A stretch of DNA of 64,000 bases, taken from positions 1,550,001-1,614,000 of the forward strand of contig NZ_CP090004.1 of the NCBI RefSeq assembly GCF_021390175.1. Reading direction: 5' to 3'. Positions 16,312 through 25,624 of the stretch are shown one piece after another. The notes beneath the pieces are model-generated. The model was not told where the DNA came from. It made no database searches and saw only the letters and a program-made list of their open reading frames with translations. The DNA comes from Flagellimonas sp. HMM57 (GTDB lineage: Bacteria; Bacteroidota; Bacteroidia; Flavobacteriales; Flavobacteriaceae). Each line of letters begins with the position of its first letter. Within the stretch, counting starts at the first letter, position 1. Made by a program: the position numbers and the translations under genes.

Positions 16312-17358
16312 ATGTTAGAAGACAAAAATCAGCAAAGAACAGCTTTGGAAAATTTGGGTGAATTTGGTTTGATAAAACACCTCACCAAAGATTTTAATTT
16401 GAACCATGATTCCTCGGTAGTAGGCATTGGTGACGATGCAGCCGTTTTGGACCTCAACGGAAAAAAAACAGTGCTTACCACGGACATGCTTGTAGAAGGG
16501 GTGCATTTTGATTTAAGTTACATGCCCTTGAAGCATTTAGGCTACAAGTCTGTTATCGTTAACCTATCGGATGTATATGCAATGAACGCTCTGGCCACCC
16601 AAATAACGGTTTCCATAGCAGTCTCCAACCGATTCCCATTAGAGGCGCTCGAAGAATTTTATGCTGGAGTGGCCATGGCCTGTCAACTTTACAATGTTGA
16701 TCTGGTAGGAGGCGACACAACTTCATCGACCAGAGGAATGCTCATAAGTATTACCGCTGTGGGTCTAGCTGAAGAAACTGAGCTTGTATATCGGAATGGA
16801 GCAAAACCAAACGACCTTTTGGTAGTAAGCGGCGATCTTGGCGGAGCATACCTTGGGCTTCAAGTACTGGAACGTGAGAAAGAGGTCTTTAAGGTCAATC
16901 CAAATAATCAACCCGATTTGGAGCCTTACTCTTACATCGTAGAGCGACAGTTGAAACCTGAAGCTAGAAAAGATATTATTGATTTGTTAGAAAAACTTAA
17001 GGTAAAACCAACAGCCATGATCGATATTAGTGATGGTTTGTCCTCAGAAATTTTGCATTTATGTGAACAAAGCAATGTGGGCTGTAATCTTTTTGAAGAT
17101 AAAATTCCTTTGGATCCAACAGTGATATCCGCTTCTGAAGAATTTAAAATGGATTCCACAACAATTGCATTGAGTGGGGGGGAAGATTATGAGTTATTAT
17201 TCACTATTGACCAAAATGATTTCGAAAAAATAAAGGGCAATCCTAATTTAACGGTTATCGGGCACATGACTTCCAGTAACGAGGGGGCACATTTAATAAC
17301 AAGAGGAGATACAAAAGTGCCAATATCTGCGCAGGGTTGGAATTCATTTTCAGAATAA
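16312..17358 (+). CDS. thiL: thiamine-monophosphate kinase ThiL
   Basis: ThiL, 348 aa, phosphorylates thiamine monophosphate to thiamine pyrophosphate with ATP. AIR-synthase-like fold: VVGIGDDAAVLD (metal-binding Asp), LTTDMLVEGVHFD, NLSDVYAMNA, VGGDTTSS, AMIDISDGLSSEI and LSGGEDYELLFT. The start ATG 16312 (MLEDKNQQR) is chosen; the frame is open from a TTG at 16264 but that segment includes the promoter box. Stand-alone gene here, divergent from the SUF operon. Confidence 0.96.
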   Translation: MLEDKNQQRTALENLGEFGLIKHLTKDFNLNHDSSVVGIGDDAAVLDLNGKKTVLTTDMLVEGVHFDLSYMPLKHLGYKSVIVNLSDVYAMNALATQITVSIAVSNRFPLEALEEFYAGVAMACQLYNVDLVGGDTTSSTRGMLISITAVGLAEETELVYRNGAKPNDLLVVSGDLGGAYLGLQVLEREKEVFKVNPNNQPDLEPYSYIVERQLKPEARKDIIDLLEKLKVKPTAMIDISDGLSSEILHLCEQSNVGCNLFEDKIPLDPTVISASEEFKMDSTTIALSGGEDYELLFTIDQNDFEKIKGNPNLTVIGHMTSSNEGAHLITRGDTKVPISAQGWNSFSE

Positions 17359-17482
17359 AAAATCCCGAAAACCAAGGCATTTCTCGCTAAACGGTCTTGG
17401 GGCACGCGACTGAATAGACAAAGCGCTTTCTTGATTTCCGGGAACAGCCCTTGAAATCTTTCTAAAAGAGAAATGTTTTGTT

Positions 17483-17740
17483 TTAAGCTACTTGAGAAAC
17501 TTGCTGCCTGTTGTGTCTTTTACGGTACATATCTTCTAAAGTACTATTGATCTCCTGCATTTGAGGAGTCAGTGCAGAGAGTTTGCCACTCACGTCAGTA
17601 GTTACCTGTTTTTGACAGTGCAAGCACTTATACTCTTTAATGTGTCCTGTTACTTTTCTAGAAACTACATAATGATGTCCGAAGAGACTGCAAAAGAAAG
17701 CGGATAATTTGTTGCCATGGTGGATAGTAGAAGTATTCAT
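17483..17740 (-). CDS. small zinc-ribbon-like protein, unknown function
   Basis: Unrecognised 85-aa protein. After SAFFCSLFGHHYVVSRKVTGHIKEYK comes a CLHCQK pair, so a single Cys-His-based metal site is plausible. The C-terminal half is predicted helical (LTPQMQEINSTLEDMYRKRHNRQQ). The start ATG 17740 is preferred over 17794, because the extra segment covers a perfect inverted repeat, TCGATT-N4-AATCGA (17770-17785), that looks like leader. No signal peptide. The FGHHY-Cys pattern recalls small phage DUF1660-type proteins, but I would not assign that family. Confidence 0.55.
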   Translation of the reverse strand: MNTSTIHHGNKLSAFFCSLFGHHYVVSRKVTGHIKEYKCLHCQKQVTTDVSGKLSALTPQMQEINSTLEDMYRKRHNRQQVSQVA

Positions 17741-18012
17741 AAGCTGGTTTTGTTTGGGAAAGCATTGGTTCGATTTGGGAATCGATACATGCAATAATGT
17801 TTTACTGTAATTTTATATTATATGTGTCAATTTTTAATTGGACGATACTTAAGGAACGACTGTTAATAACTTTTTATTTTATGAACTTATTTGTAAGAGC
17901 TTTTTTTCGACGAAATACACACTTGCCGACAAAACGTTATATTCGAGCGTTCAAATACACTGCTTAAAGATAGTTTTTTGATTTACTTTAACAAAGAAAT
18001 TATTAACAACAT

Positions 18013-19284
18013 ATGGTTAAGAAATCAATTGCAATAACCGCATTTGCACTTTTCTCTTTATTTTTTGGCGCAGGTAATCTCATTCTTCCTCCACAACTAG
18101 GATTTAAATCTGGTGACTTATGGTGGTTAGTGGCTTTAGGGTTCTGTCTTTCTGCGGTACTGATTCCTATATTGGGGATCTTGGCCCATGCCAAATTACA
18201 GGGTACCATGTTCGACTTTGCCAAAAAGGTATCCCCAACATTCAGCCTTGTCTATTGTTATATTGTATATGCTATTTCCATATCGTTACCCTCACCAAGA
18301 ACAGCATCCGTAACGCATGAAATGGCCATTCAACCTATTTGGAACTCTTCTTCCCTTACAACAAGTATTGTTTATTTTGCTTTGGTCTATGTTTTTGTGG
18401 TAAATCGTTCCAAAATTTTAGACGTAGTGGGCAAGTTTCTTACTCCGGCAATACTTATCATCTTATTATTGATAATCGGCGCTTCAATTTTTACCTTGGA
18501 TTTGGATTTTGGGGCCGTAACATTTGCCAGTCCATTTACCCATGGAGTGTTAGAGGGTTACCAAACGTTTGATGCCATTGGTGCAGTGGTCGTAGGTGGG
18601 GTTATCATCATCTCTATCAATTTAAAAGATCGTTCTGCCACGTACGAAGCCAAGAAAAACATCATAAGAAAAGCAGGGTGGTTAGCCGGACTTGGTCTTT
18701 TTTTAATCTACACAGGACTTATCATTACAGGAGCACTATTCCATGATTCCTTTGATGCTGAGATTTCTAGAACGGGGCTTTTGAGCGGCATAAGTTTAAA
18801 CATGCTAGGTAGCACCGCAAACCTTTTATTAAGTATTTTAGTGAGCTTGGCTTGTTTTACTACGGCTGTTGGTATTGTAACGGGAACGGCCGACTTTATT
18901 AGAGGACGTTTCAATGATTCTAGGCAGGCCTATGGTATTACGGCAATTATTGGGTGTGTCCTTGGAATCTTAATGGGTCAGTTCAATGTGGGTTACATTA
19001 TTGCCGTAGCCTTACCGGCGCTTATGTTTATTTACCCTATTACTATTGTTCTAATCGTGTTAAATGTAGTGCCAGAACAATATGCTCCCCCAAGGGTTTT
19101 TAAAGCAGTTGTCCTAACCACTATAGTATTCAGCATTCCCGATTTTCTGGGAAGTGTTGGTTGGGGAGAATCTATTATAGAAATAACCCAATGGGTGCCA
19201 CTTAGTCAATTTCATATGGGTTGGGTACTTCCTGCATTGGTTGTTTTTATTTTGGTGAATTTATTTCCAAAAAAGCTTGAATAG
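18013..19284 (+). CDS. brnQ: branched-chain amino acid transporter BrnQ
   Basis: LIVCS-family cation symporter, 423 aa, importing leucine, isoleucine and valine. About twelve hydrophobic segments; the N-terminal FALFSLFFGAGNLILPPQLG is the family hallmark and the discontinuous-helix glycine motif. Convergent with sua5, stops 10 bp apart. No obvious regulatory RNA upstream. Confidence 0.93.
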   Translation: MVKKSIAITAFALFSLFFGAGNLILPPQLGFKSGDLWWLVALGFCLSAVLIPILGILAHAKLQGTMFDFAKKVSPTFSLVYCYIVYAISISLPSPRTASVTHEMAIQPIWNSSSLTTSIVYFALVYVFVVNRSKILDVVGKFLTPAILIILLLIIGASIFTLDLDFGAVTFASPFTHGVLEGYQTFDAIGAVVVGGVIIISINLKDRSATYEAKKNIIRKAGWLAGLGLFLIYTGLIITGALFHDSFDAEISRTGLLSGISLNMLGSTANLLLSILVSLACFTTAVGIVTGTADFIRGRFNDSRQAYGITAIIGCVLGILMGQFNVGYIIAVALPALMFIYPITIVLIVLNVVPEQYAPPRVFKAVVLTTIVFSIPDFLGSVGWGESIIEITQWVPLSQFHMGWVLPALVVFILVNLFPKKLE

Positions 19285-19294
19285 GTTTACCGAA

Positions 19295-20257
19295 CTATGC
19301 TTTTTTTGTTGCCCTTTCCAACCGATCATTAATGGATTTTCCCAATCCCGTATCAGGAAATCGTTCAGCAACGATCATATCCAAGTCCAATTTATCCATT
19401 TTGTGCAAGGTTGCATATAATTTGGAAGTGGCTTCCTTAAGACTTCCTGAACTTGATAAAACTTCTTGATGCGCAAGGTTTGGGTTATCCACTTTCTTAT
19501 GGAAAAGCAAAGCCCCAATTTTTTTATCAAGTTTGTTGTCTATGAAAGCTTCAACATCATCCACTAAAAACGTTGTTGTATTGGGAGCATAGTGTCGTGA
19601 TAACATGCCGGGCGCATTGGGCGCATTTTCTTTTTTATTTTTTACTTCGATTTCTCCAATAACATTTATGATATCCTCCATGGCTATGGAACCTAATCTG
19701 TACAAAACTGGTTTTCCGTTTTCGAATCCTATAATCGTGGACTCTATCCCATTCTCACAATCTCCCCCATCCAAAACCATGGAAAGTTTGTCTCCAAAAT
19801 AGTACTCTACATGAAGCGGACTGGTAGGGCTAATGGAACCAAACGGATTTGCACTGGGCGCTGCCAGAGGAAAATCTAGACGTTGCAATAATTCCAACGT
19901 AACTGGATGCTTAGGAATTCTCACCGCGACGGTATCTTTTCCTGCCGTGACTAAATCAGGAACCGTATCCTTTTTTGGTAAAATCAAGGTCAGGGAACCG
20001 GGCCAAAAAGCCTTGGCCAGCCGTTTTGCTTTATCGGGAACATGGCTTACAATTTCTTCCATGTGCTCTATGGAATCTAGATGTACAATTAAGGGATTGA
20101 ACAAAGGCCGCCGCTTTAAGTCAAAAATCTTTTTTATGGCTTTTTCACTGTAAATGTTTCCAGCAAGTCCATAAACCGTCTCTGTGGGGATAGCAACCAC
20201 GTCTTCTGCATTCAAAACTTCAATAGCTTTTGATATGTCCTTGGCTATTCTGGTCAT
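19295..20257 (-). CDS. L-threonylcarbamoyladenylate synthase (Sua5 type)
   Basis: Sua5/YrdC/TsaC family, 320 aa, makes threonylcarbamoyl-AMP from Thr, bicarbonate and ATP for the t6A modification of tRNA. The YrdC domain spans about residues 8-200 (PTETVYGLAGN, KRRPLFNPLIVH, SANPFGSISPTSP) and is followed by a Sua5 C-terminal domain (about 210-320) with the PGMLSRHYAP linker. Length fits the two-domain Sua5 form rather than the short TsaC. A spacer with a dispersed GC-rich repeat and a heptad array precedes it. Confidence 0.94.
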   Translation of the reverse strand: MTRIAKDISKAIEVLNAEDVVAIPTETVYGLAGNIYSEKAIKKIFDLKRRPLFNPLIVHLDSIEHMEEIVSHVPDKAKRLAKAFWPGSLTLILPKKDTVPDLVTAGKDTVAVRIPKHPVTLELLQRLDFPLAAPSANPFGSISPTSPLHVEYYFGDKLSMVLDGGDCENGIESTIIGFENGKPVLYRLGSIAMEDIINVIGEIEVKNKKENAPNAPGMLSRHYAPNTTTFLVDDVEAFIDNKLDKKIGALLFHKKVDNPNLAHQEVLSSSGSLKEATSKLYATLHKMDKLDLDMIVAERFPDTGLGKSINDRLERATKKA

Positions 20258-20318
20258 CCTTTGTATTTACTTTTTTGGACGGGCAAAGGTGGGCTATTTT
20301 CAATGATTTTGCAAGGGT

Positions 20319-20338
20319 GCTTCGGCTCCGCTCAGCAC
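20319..20338. repeat. dispersed GC-rich element copy
   Basis: Contains GCTTCGGCTCCGCTCAGCA, closely related to the 24.97-25.02 kb copies and to the sufB-sufC hairpin. Single arm only; no inverted partner within 60 bp. Confidence 0.6.
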
Positions 20339-20401
20339 GGGCGTTGCTCGTTGTTCAAAAGTGTGTTTTTCTAAAGAAAAAATCAATTTTGCACCAACAC
20401 T

Positions 20402-20492
20402 CTTTACCCTTTAACCCAATACCTTTTATCCTTAATCTATCGACCAAAACTTTCTACTGACATCTGGCTTCTGATAACTGAAAACTGACAAT
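20402..20492 (+). repeat. degenerate heptanucleotide repeats (locus C)
   Basis: About thirteen consecutive 7-bp units. The left part is CCC/CTT-rich (CTTTACC, CTTTAAC, CCAATAC, CTTTTAT) and the right part is CTG-type (in the shifted register CTGACAT, CTGGCTT, CTGATAA, CTGAAAA, CTGACAA). The two unit types match the two halves of locus A, in reverse order. It ends 2 bp before the stop of the downstream small membrane protein. Confidence 0.75.
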
Positions 20493-20494
20493 CC

Positions 20495-20671
20495 TCAAGA
20501 CCCCCTATTCTTCTTATTATAATGATAAATGGCATACGCTATCCCAGCCAAAACTACAAAGGGCAAATAACTGCCAATGGTCACACCTATCTCATAAGCG
20601 CTGTCCGGAGCTTCTTTTATTTTTTCTTCAATATTGGGCTGCTGTGCTATTAAAAGGAAAATAGGCTTCAT
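20495..20671 (-). CDS. small single-pass membrane protein
   Basis: 58-aa protein with one transmembrane helix (about residues 31-50, VTIGSYLPFVVLAGIAYAIY) and a basic cytoplasmic tail (HYNKKNRGS). The N-terminus MKPIFLLIAQQP is weakly hydrophobic. The start ATG 20671 is preferred over 20719 since the latter would overlap the preceding pepP stop region. It lies 48 bp downstream of the aminopeptidase P gene on the same strand and is probably co-transcribed. Function unknown. Confidence 0.6.
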   Translation of the reverse strand: MKPIFLLIAQQPNIEEKIKEAPDSAYEIGVTIGSYLPFVVLAGIAYAIYHYNKKNRGS

Positions 20672-20719
20672 ACTTTGATTACATTTTACACTTGAAAACT
20701 TAGAGCTTAACAAAAACAA

Positions 20720-22012
20720 TCATTCATTCATCAAGTCTTCAATCTCTTCAACCTCAATAGGAATATTTTTCATCAGATTAATCGGCTCTCCCGTTTCTTG
20801 AATTACCACATCATCTTCAATTCTAATCCCCATTTGCTCTTTAGGAATATAAATCCCCGGCTCTACAGTGAATACCATATTGGGTTTCATCGGTGTTTTC
20901 AATTCGCCATAGTCATGGGTGTTCAAACCAATATGGTGGCTTGTGCCATGCATAAAGTACTTTTTATAAGCAGGCCAATTTTTATCCTCGTTCTGGACAT
21001 CGGATTTGTCCAATAGTCCCAATCCCAAAAGTTCGGAAGTCATTATTTTACCGACCTCTTTATGGTACTCTGCCCATAAGGTTCCCGGCACTAAAAGTTT
21101 GGTCGCTTCATTCTTTACCCGAAGCACAGCATTGTATACGTCTTTTTGGCGATTCGTGAATTTTCCGTTTGCAGGAATGGTTCTTGTCATGTCGCTAGAA
21201 TAATTAGCGTATTCCGCACCAACATCCATCAAAATTAAATCCCCGTCCTTTACCTGCTGATTGTTCTCTATATAGTGGAGCACATTGGCATTATTGCCAG
21301 AAGCGATAATTGGAGTATAGGCAAATCCTTTGGAGCGGTTACGGATAAACTCGTGCAGGTACTCTGCTTCCATTTCATATTCCCAAACTCCAGGTTCGGT
21401 AAATTGCAAAATCCTACGAAATCCTTTTTCGGTGATATCACAGGCTTGCTGCAAAAGCGAAATCTCCTCGGGTTCTTTTACACCTCGTATTTCTTGTAGA
21501 ATGGGGTTGCTCTTCGCCCATAAGTGCGCTGGAAAGTCTTTTTTGCATTTTGCTATAAAGCGATCCTCCCGTGTTTGGGTCTCCACGGCTTGCCTATAAT
21601 GTTCGTTGGTGTTGAAGTATATGATTTCCGCTTCGGTCATCAAATCAAAAAAGATTTTATCAAAATCCGATACCCAATAAATCGTTTCGATTCCAGATAC
21701 TTCTGTAGCTTTTTCCTTCGTCAATTTTTCACCTTCCCAAACAGCAATATGTGCATTGGTCTCACGAACAAATAGTACTTCTCTATGCTTTTTATCCATA
21801 GCATCCGGGAAAAGCAACAGAATGGTCTCTTCTTGGTCAGCTCCGCTTAAATAAAAAATATCCCTGTGCTGCTCAAAAGGCATGGTACTGTCCGCGCTAA
21901 TGGGATAAACATCGTTGGAGTTGAATACCGCAATACTTTTTGGCTTCATTTGTGCCATGAATTTTTTACGGTTCTGTATAAAGAGTTTACTATCTATTTG
22001 GTGGTATTTCAT
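20720..22012 (-). CDS. pepP: Xaa-Pro aminopeptidase (M24B, aminopeptidase P)
   Basis: Aminopeptidase P family, 430 aa, removes N-terminal residues preceding proline. N-terminal creatinase-like domain, then the pita-bread metallopeptidase domain with the dinuclear metal ligands: DVGAEYANYSSDMTR (two Asp), GTSHHIGLNTHD (His), VEPGIYIP (Glu) and GIRIEDD (Glu). No signal peptide, so cytosolic. Start ATG 22012 (MKYHQIDSKLF) rather than 22069. Divergent from the Asp-box protein by 88 bp. Confidence 0.94.
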   Translation of the reverse strand: MKYHQIDSKLFIQNRKKFMAQMKPKSIAVFNSNDVYPISADSTMPFEQHRDIFYLSGADQEETILLLFPDAMDKKHREVLFVRETNAHIAVWEGEKLTKEKATEVSGIETIYWVSDFDKIFFDLMTEAEIIYFNTNEHYRQAVETQTREDRFIAKCKKDFPAHLWAKSNPILQEIRGVKEPEEISLLQQACDITEKGFRRILQFTEPGVWEYEMEAEYLHEFIRNRSKGFAYTPIIASGNNANVLHYIENNQQVKDGDLILMDVGAEYANYSSDMTRTIPANGKFTNRQKDVYNAVLRVKNEATKLLVPGTLWAEYHKEVGKIMTSELLGLGLLDKSDVQNEDKNWPAYKKYFMHGTSHHIGLNTHDYGELKTPMKPNMVFTVEPGIYIPKEQMGIRIEDDVVIQETGEPINLMKNIPIEVEEIEDLMNE

Positions 22013-22100
22013 AAGGCTAAAATCGATTTCTTCAAAAGTAGTTAATTGCGATACCGAAGACAAATTCATACCTTCCGTATCAAAATTAATCCCTGACTAA

Positions 22101-24944
22101 ATGAAACGGTTTTTACTTCCCTCTTTTATTCTATTTTTTCAACTTGTAATTGGTCAAGAAGCAACTACTTCTGCTGATAAAGTTCTACAGGCTTTAGCGC
22201 AAAAAACCAAAATGGCCGAAACCTCTTTGGTTAAAAACATTCCGCTCAAAAATATTGGGCCTTCGGTAATGAGCGGTCGTGTAGTCGACTTGGAAGTCAA
22301 CCCAGACAACCCAACGGAATTCTACGTAGCTTATGCTTCTGGCGGACTTTGGCACACCAATACGAATGGTATCTCCTTTACTCCCGTAATGGATGAATCC
22401 AACACCCAAAATATTGGAGATATTGCGGTGGATTGGGCAGGTGGAACACTTTGGGTAGGTACGGGCGAAAACAATGCTTCACGTTCTTCCTACGCAGGGA
22501 TTGGCATTCTCAAATCAACCGATAAGGGAAAGACATGGCAAAATATGGGGCTGCCCGATTCCCACCATATTGGTCGGATTTTAATCAATCCTGCAAACCC
22601 TGATGAAGTTGTAATTGGCGCGACAGGACATTTGTATACGCCAAACCAAGAACGGGGTGTTTATAAAACCGCAGATGGTGGCCTTACATGGCAAAAAACC
22701 CTTTTCGTAGATGATAAAACCGGAATTATCGATGTAGCATATGCCCCTAACAATTTCAATATTCAGTATGCCGCTGCTTGGGAAAAGGATAGAAAAGCCT
22801 GGAACTTTACAGGAAACGGTTCTTCTTCGGGAATTTATAAAAGTATCGATGGCGGAAGTAGTTGGACTTTGGTCACAACACAAGAAAGTGGATTTCCCAC
22901 AGGTGATGGTGTTGGTAGAATTGGCTTGGCCGTTTTTGATGACACTACGGTTTATGCCGTTCATGACAGTCAGTTTAGACGCGAAAAAAAAGCTGTCGAG
23001 AAAAAAGATGAGCTCACCAAGGATGATTTTAAATCAATAAGCAAAGAAGCGTTCCTCGCCCTGGACAACAAAAAACTGAATGACTACTTAAAAACCAATG
23101 GATTTCAAGAAAAGTATCGGGCAGAAAACGTGAAGCAAATGGTACGCAGCGGAACGGTACAGCCAGTTGACCTTGCAAGATACTTGGAAAACGCCAACTC
23201 GCTATTATTTGATACTCCTGTGGTAGGTGCCGAAGTATATCGAAGTGATGATTCTGGGACGACATGGAAGAAAATGAACGAAAACTACATCGACGACCTT
23301 TTCTATAGCTACGGTTATTATTTTGCCCAGATACGGGTAAATCCAAGTAATAAGGAGCATATTTATTTAGCAGGTGTTCCTTTGATCAAGTCTGAAGATG
23401 GTGGAAACACCTACACATCGATTGGAAAAGAAAACGTACATGCCGACCATCATGCGCTATGGATAAATCCAAAAATGCCCGAACACCTCATCAATGGGAA
23501 CGATGGCGGCGTAAATATCACGTATGATGATGGTGAAACTTGGATGAAAAACAACTCGCCTAAAGTGGGTCAATTCTATGCCATCAACGTAGATAACGAG
23601 AAACCTTATAATGTCTATGGTGGGCTGCAAGACAATGGGGTCTGGAAGGGTGCACATAACAATGACGACAATAGACTTTGGCACCAGACGGGAAAGAATC
23701 CTTGGGAAATGATCATGGGTGGTGATGGCATGCAAGTTCAGATAGACGATAGGGATTCCGATGTGGTCTATACTGGTTTTCAATTTGGAAATTACTATCG
23801 CTTGAATTTGGAAACTGGTGCCAGAAAATACATTCAACCCAAACACGAGTTAGGCGAATCTCCCTACCGATTTAATTGGCAGACACCCATTTTATTGTCA
23901 AAACACAATCAGGATATTGTGTATTTGGGCGGAAACAAATTGCACCGCTCCTTAAATCAAGGTGATGATTGGGAAGCAATTTCCGATGATTTGACCCAAG
24001 GCGGAAAAAAGGGAAATGTGGCTTATGGAACCTTAACTACCGTTTCAGAGTCTCCATTTAAGTTTGGTCTTTTATACACGGGCAGTGATGACGGATTGGT
24101 GCATATATCCAAAAATGGAGGCGGAAGTTGGGAAAATATCTCCTCTAGCTTTCCAAAAAATTTATGGGTGACCGAAGTGGCTGCATCCAAACATAAAAAG
24201 GAACGGGTTTATGCAACACTTAACGGATACCGTTCCGATGATTTTACAACGTATGTTTTTATGAGTGATGATTATGGTAAAAGTTGGAAGGGCATTTCAA
24301 ATAACATCCCAACTTCTCCAGTAAATGCTTTGGTGGAAGACCCAGAGAATGAAGATTTATTATTTGTTGGTACCGATAATGGGTTATATGTAAGTTTTGA
24401 TCGTGGGGAATCTTGGGAATTGTTCCAAAATGGAATCCCCAATGTAGCTGTACACGACTTGGTCATACAACCAGAAGCCAAACATCTCTTGGTAGGGACA
24501 CATGGTCGAAGTATATATAAGGTTGATATAAAAGCACTCCAGCAAGTTACTGCAGAAGTACTTTCCAAAGCCTTAATGGTCTTCGATGTTGAAAATATAA
24601 AGCATTCCAAAAATTGGGGAAATTCTTGGAGTTCTTGGAGGAAACCAAATACGCCCGGATTGGATGTTACCTTTTATAGTGCGAAGGAAGGAAGCTATAT
24701 TGCAAAGGTGAGCACTGCCAAAGGTACCGAAGTAAGCTATACTGAAATGGAAGCCAGTAAAGGACTGAACCTACTTTCTTACGATTTGGCCTTTACCAAA
24801 AAAGGAAAAAGCAATTTTCTGAAGAAAAACAAAATGAAGTTGACGGAAGCTAAGAACGGAAAGACCTATCTTCCCAAAGGGGATTATTTTATTGAGGTTT
24901 CTGGAGATGGGCAAACGGAAAAGATTGAATTCAAAATTGAATAA
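22101..24944 (+). CDS. secreted Asp-box (sortilin/VPS10-like) beta-propeller protein
   Basis: Large exported protein, 947 aa. Signal peptide MKRFLLPSFILFFQLVIGQ, then two beta-propeller blocks carrying about ten BNR/Asp-box motifs of the S-x-D-x-G-x-T-W type, for example STDKGKTW, TADGGLTW, SIDGGSSW, SDDSGTTW, SEDGGNTY, TYDDGETW, SLNQGDDW, SKNGGGSW, SDDYGKSW and SFDRGESW. A helical insert (about residues 295-355, Lys/Glu-rich) interrupts the first block. The C-terminal domain (about 820-947) is a beta sandwich. No T9SS sorting domain or lipobox is visible, so periplasmic or outer-membrane-associated location is likely. Family members are annotated as VPS10/sortilin-like or glycosyl hydrolase; no catalytic residues for the latter can be asserted. 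Confidence 0.85.
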   Translation: MKRFLLPSFILFFQLVIGQEATTSADKVLQALAQKTKMAETSLVKNIPLKNIGPSVMSGRVVDLEVNPDNPTEFYVAYASGGLWHTNTNGISFTPVMDESNTQNIGDIAVDWAGGTLWVGTGENNASRSSYAGIGILKSTDKGKTWQNMGLPDSHHIGRILINPANPDEVVIGATGHLYTPNQERGVYKTADGGLTWQKTLFVDDKTGIIDVAYAPNNFNIQYAAAWEKDRKAWNFTGNGSSSGIYKSIDGGSSWTLVTTQESGFPTGDGVGRIGLAVFDDTTVYAVHDSQFRREKKAVEKKDELTKDDFKSISKEAFLALDNKKLNDYLKTNGFQEKYRAENVKQMVRSGTVQPVDLARYLENANSLLFDTPVVGAEVYRSDDSGTTWKKMNENYIDDLFYSYGYYFAQIRVNPSNKEHIYLAGVPLIKSEDGGNTYTSIGKENVHADHHALWINPKMPEHLINGNDGGVNITYDDGETWMKNNSPKVGQFYAINVDNEKPYNVYGGLQDNGVWKGAHNNDDNRLWHQTGKNPWEMIMGGDGMQVQIDDRDSDVVYTGFQFGNYYRLNLETGARKYIQPKHELGESPYRFNWQTPILLSKHNQDIVYLGGNKLHRSLNQGDDWEAISDDLTQGGKKGNVAYGTLTTVSESPFKFGLLYTGSDDGLVHISKNGGGSWENISSSFPKNLWVTEVAASKHKKERVYATLNGYRSDDFTTYVFMSDDYGKSWKGISNNIPTSPVNALVEDPENEDLLFVGTDNGLYVSFDRGESWELFQNGIPNVAVHDLVIQPEAKHLLVGTHGRSIYKVDIKALQQVTAEVLSKALMVFDVENIKHSKNWGNSWSSWRKPNTPGLDVTFYSAKEGSYIAKVSTAKGTEVSYTEMEASKGLNLLSYDLAFTKKGKSNFLKKNKMKLTEAKNGKTYLPKGDYFIEVSGDGQTEKIEFKIE

Positions 24945-24972
24945 CCACCTTAAATTGAATGTTTCTGTGTTG

Positions 24973-25020
24973 CCTTCGACTCCGCTCAAGGAACTGATCT
25001 ATGCTTCGACTCCGCTCAGC
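24973..25020. repeat. two direct copies of the dispersed GC-rich element
   Basis: CTTCGACTCCGCTCA occurs twice as a direct repeat, 24974-24988 and 25004-25018, 30 bp apart, in the spacer after the Asp-box gene. Same family as the copies at 14.2 and 20.3 kb. Confidence 0.8.
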
Positions 25021-25062
25021 ATTCGCATCCAACTATATACAATCAAAAGAAATTTAGACTAA

Positions 25063-25452
25063 ATGCACCTTACCTTAAGTATTCCAGCGCTTCTTTTTCC
25101 GGCAATTTCCCTGACCATGTTGGCCTATAATGCCCGCTATTTGGCGATAGCAGCTTTAATTAGACAGTTGCACAAGCAATATTCCGAGGATGCTACATCA
25201 CCCTTAAAAAAACAGATTTCACAATTACGCAAAAGATTGGGAATCATTAAAAATATGCAGGCCATGGCCATCATAAGCTTCTTGCTGGCAGTAATCACCA
25301 TGTCCCTGATTTATGTGGAACTCACTATTTGGGCCAACATTGTTTTTGGAGCCAGTTTAATAGCGCTGATGATTTCATTGCTTTTATCACTGATTGAAGT
25401 ACAGTTATCTACAAAGGCTTTGGGTATTCAGTTGAACACTATGGAGAAATAA
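25063..25452 (+). CDS. DUF2721 membrane protein
   Basis: DUF2721 family, 129 aa. Three hydrophobic segments: an N-terminal one with the family motif PALLFPAISLTMLAYNARYL, then two C-terminal helices (about 69-90 and 95-117). A basic, helical cytoplasmic loop (QLRKRLGIIKN) separates them. Integral membrane protein of unknown function. Isolated gene. Confidence 0.85.
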   Translation: MHLTLSIPALLFPAISLTMLAYNARYLAIAALIRQLHKQYSEDATSPLKKQISQLRKRLGIIKNMQAMAIISFLLAVITMSLIYVELTIWANIVFGASLIALMISLLLSLIEVQLSTKALGIQLNTMEK

Positions 25453-25624
25453 CGTTAGGTATAATCGTTAAATTATCTTTATTCGAAATATTGAGCATCA
25501 AGATTATTTAAGTTTTCTTTAACAAAAAGTCAGAAACTTTACCCAAGACGGCAATCTAATCCTTTCACACAAAATTTCACGATATTAATATCTTTACTAT
25601 CACTTTTTAAATACAGTTTTTGCT

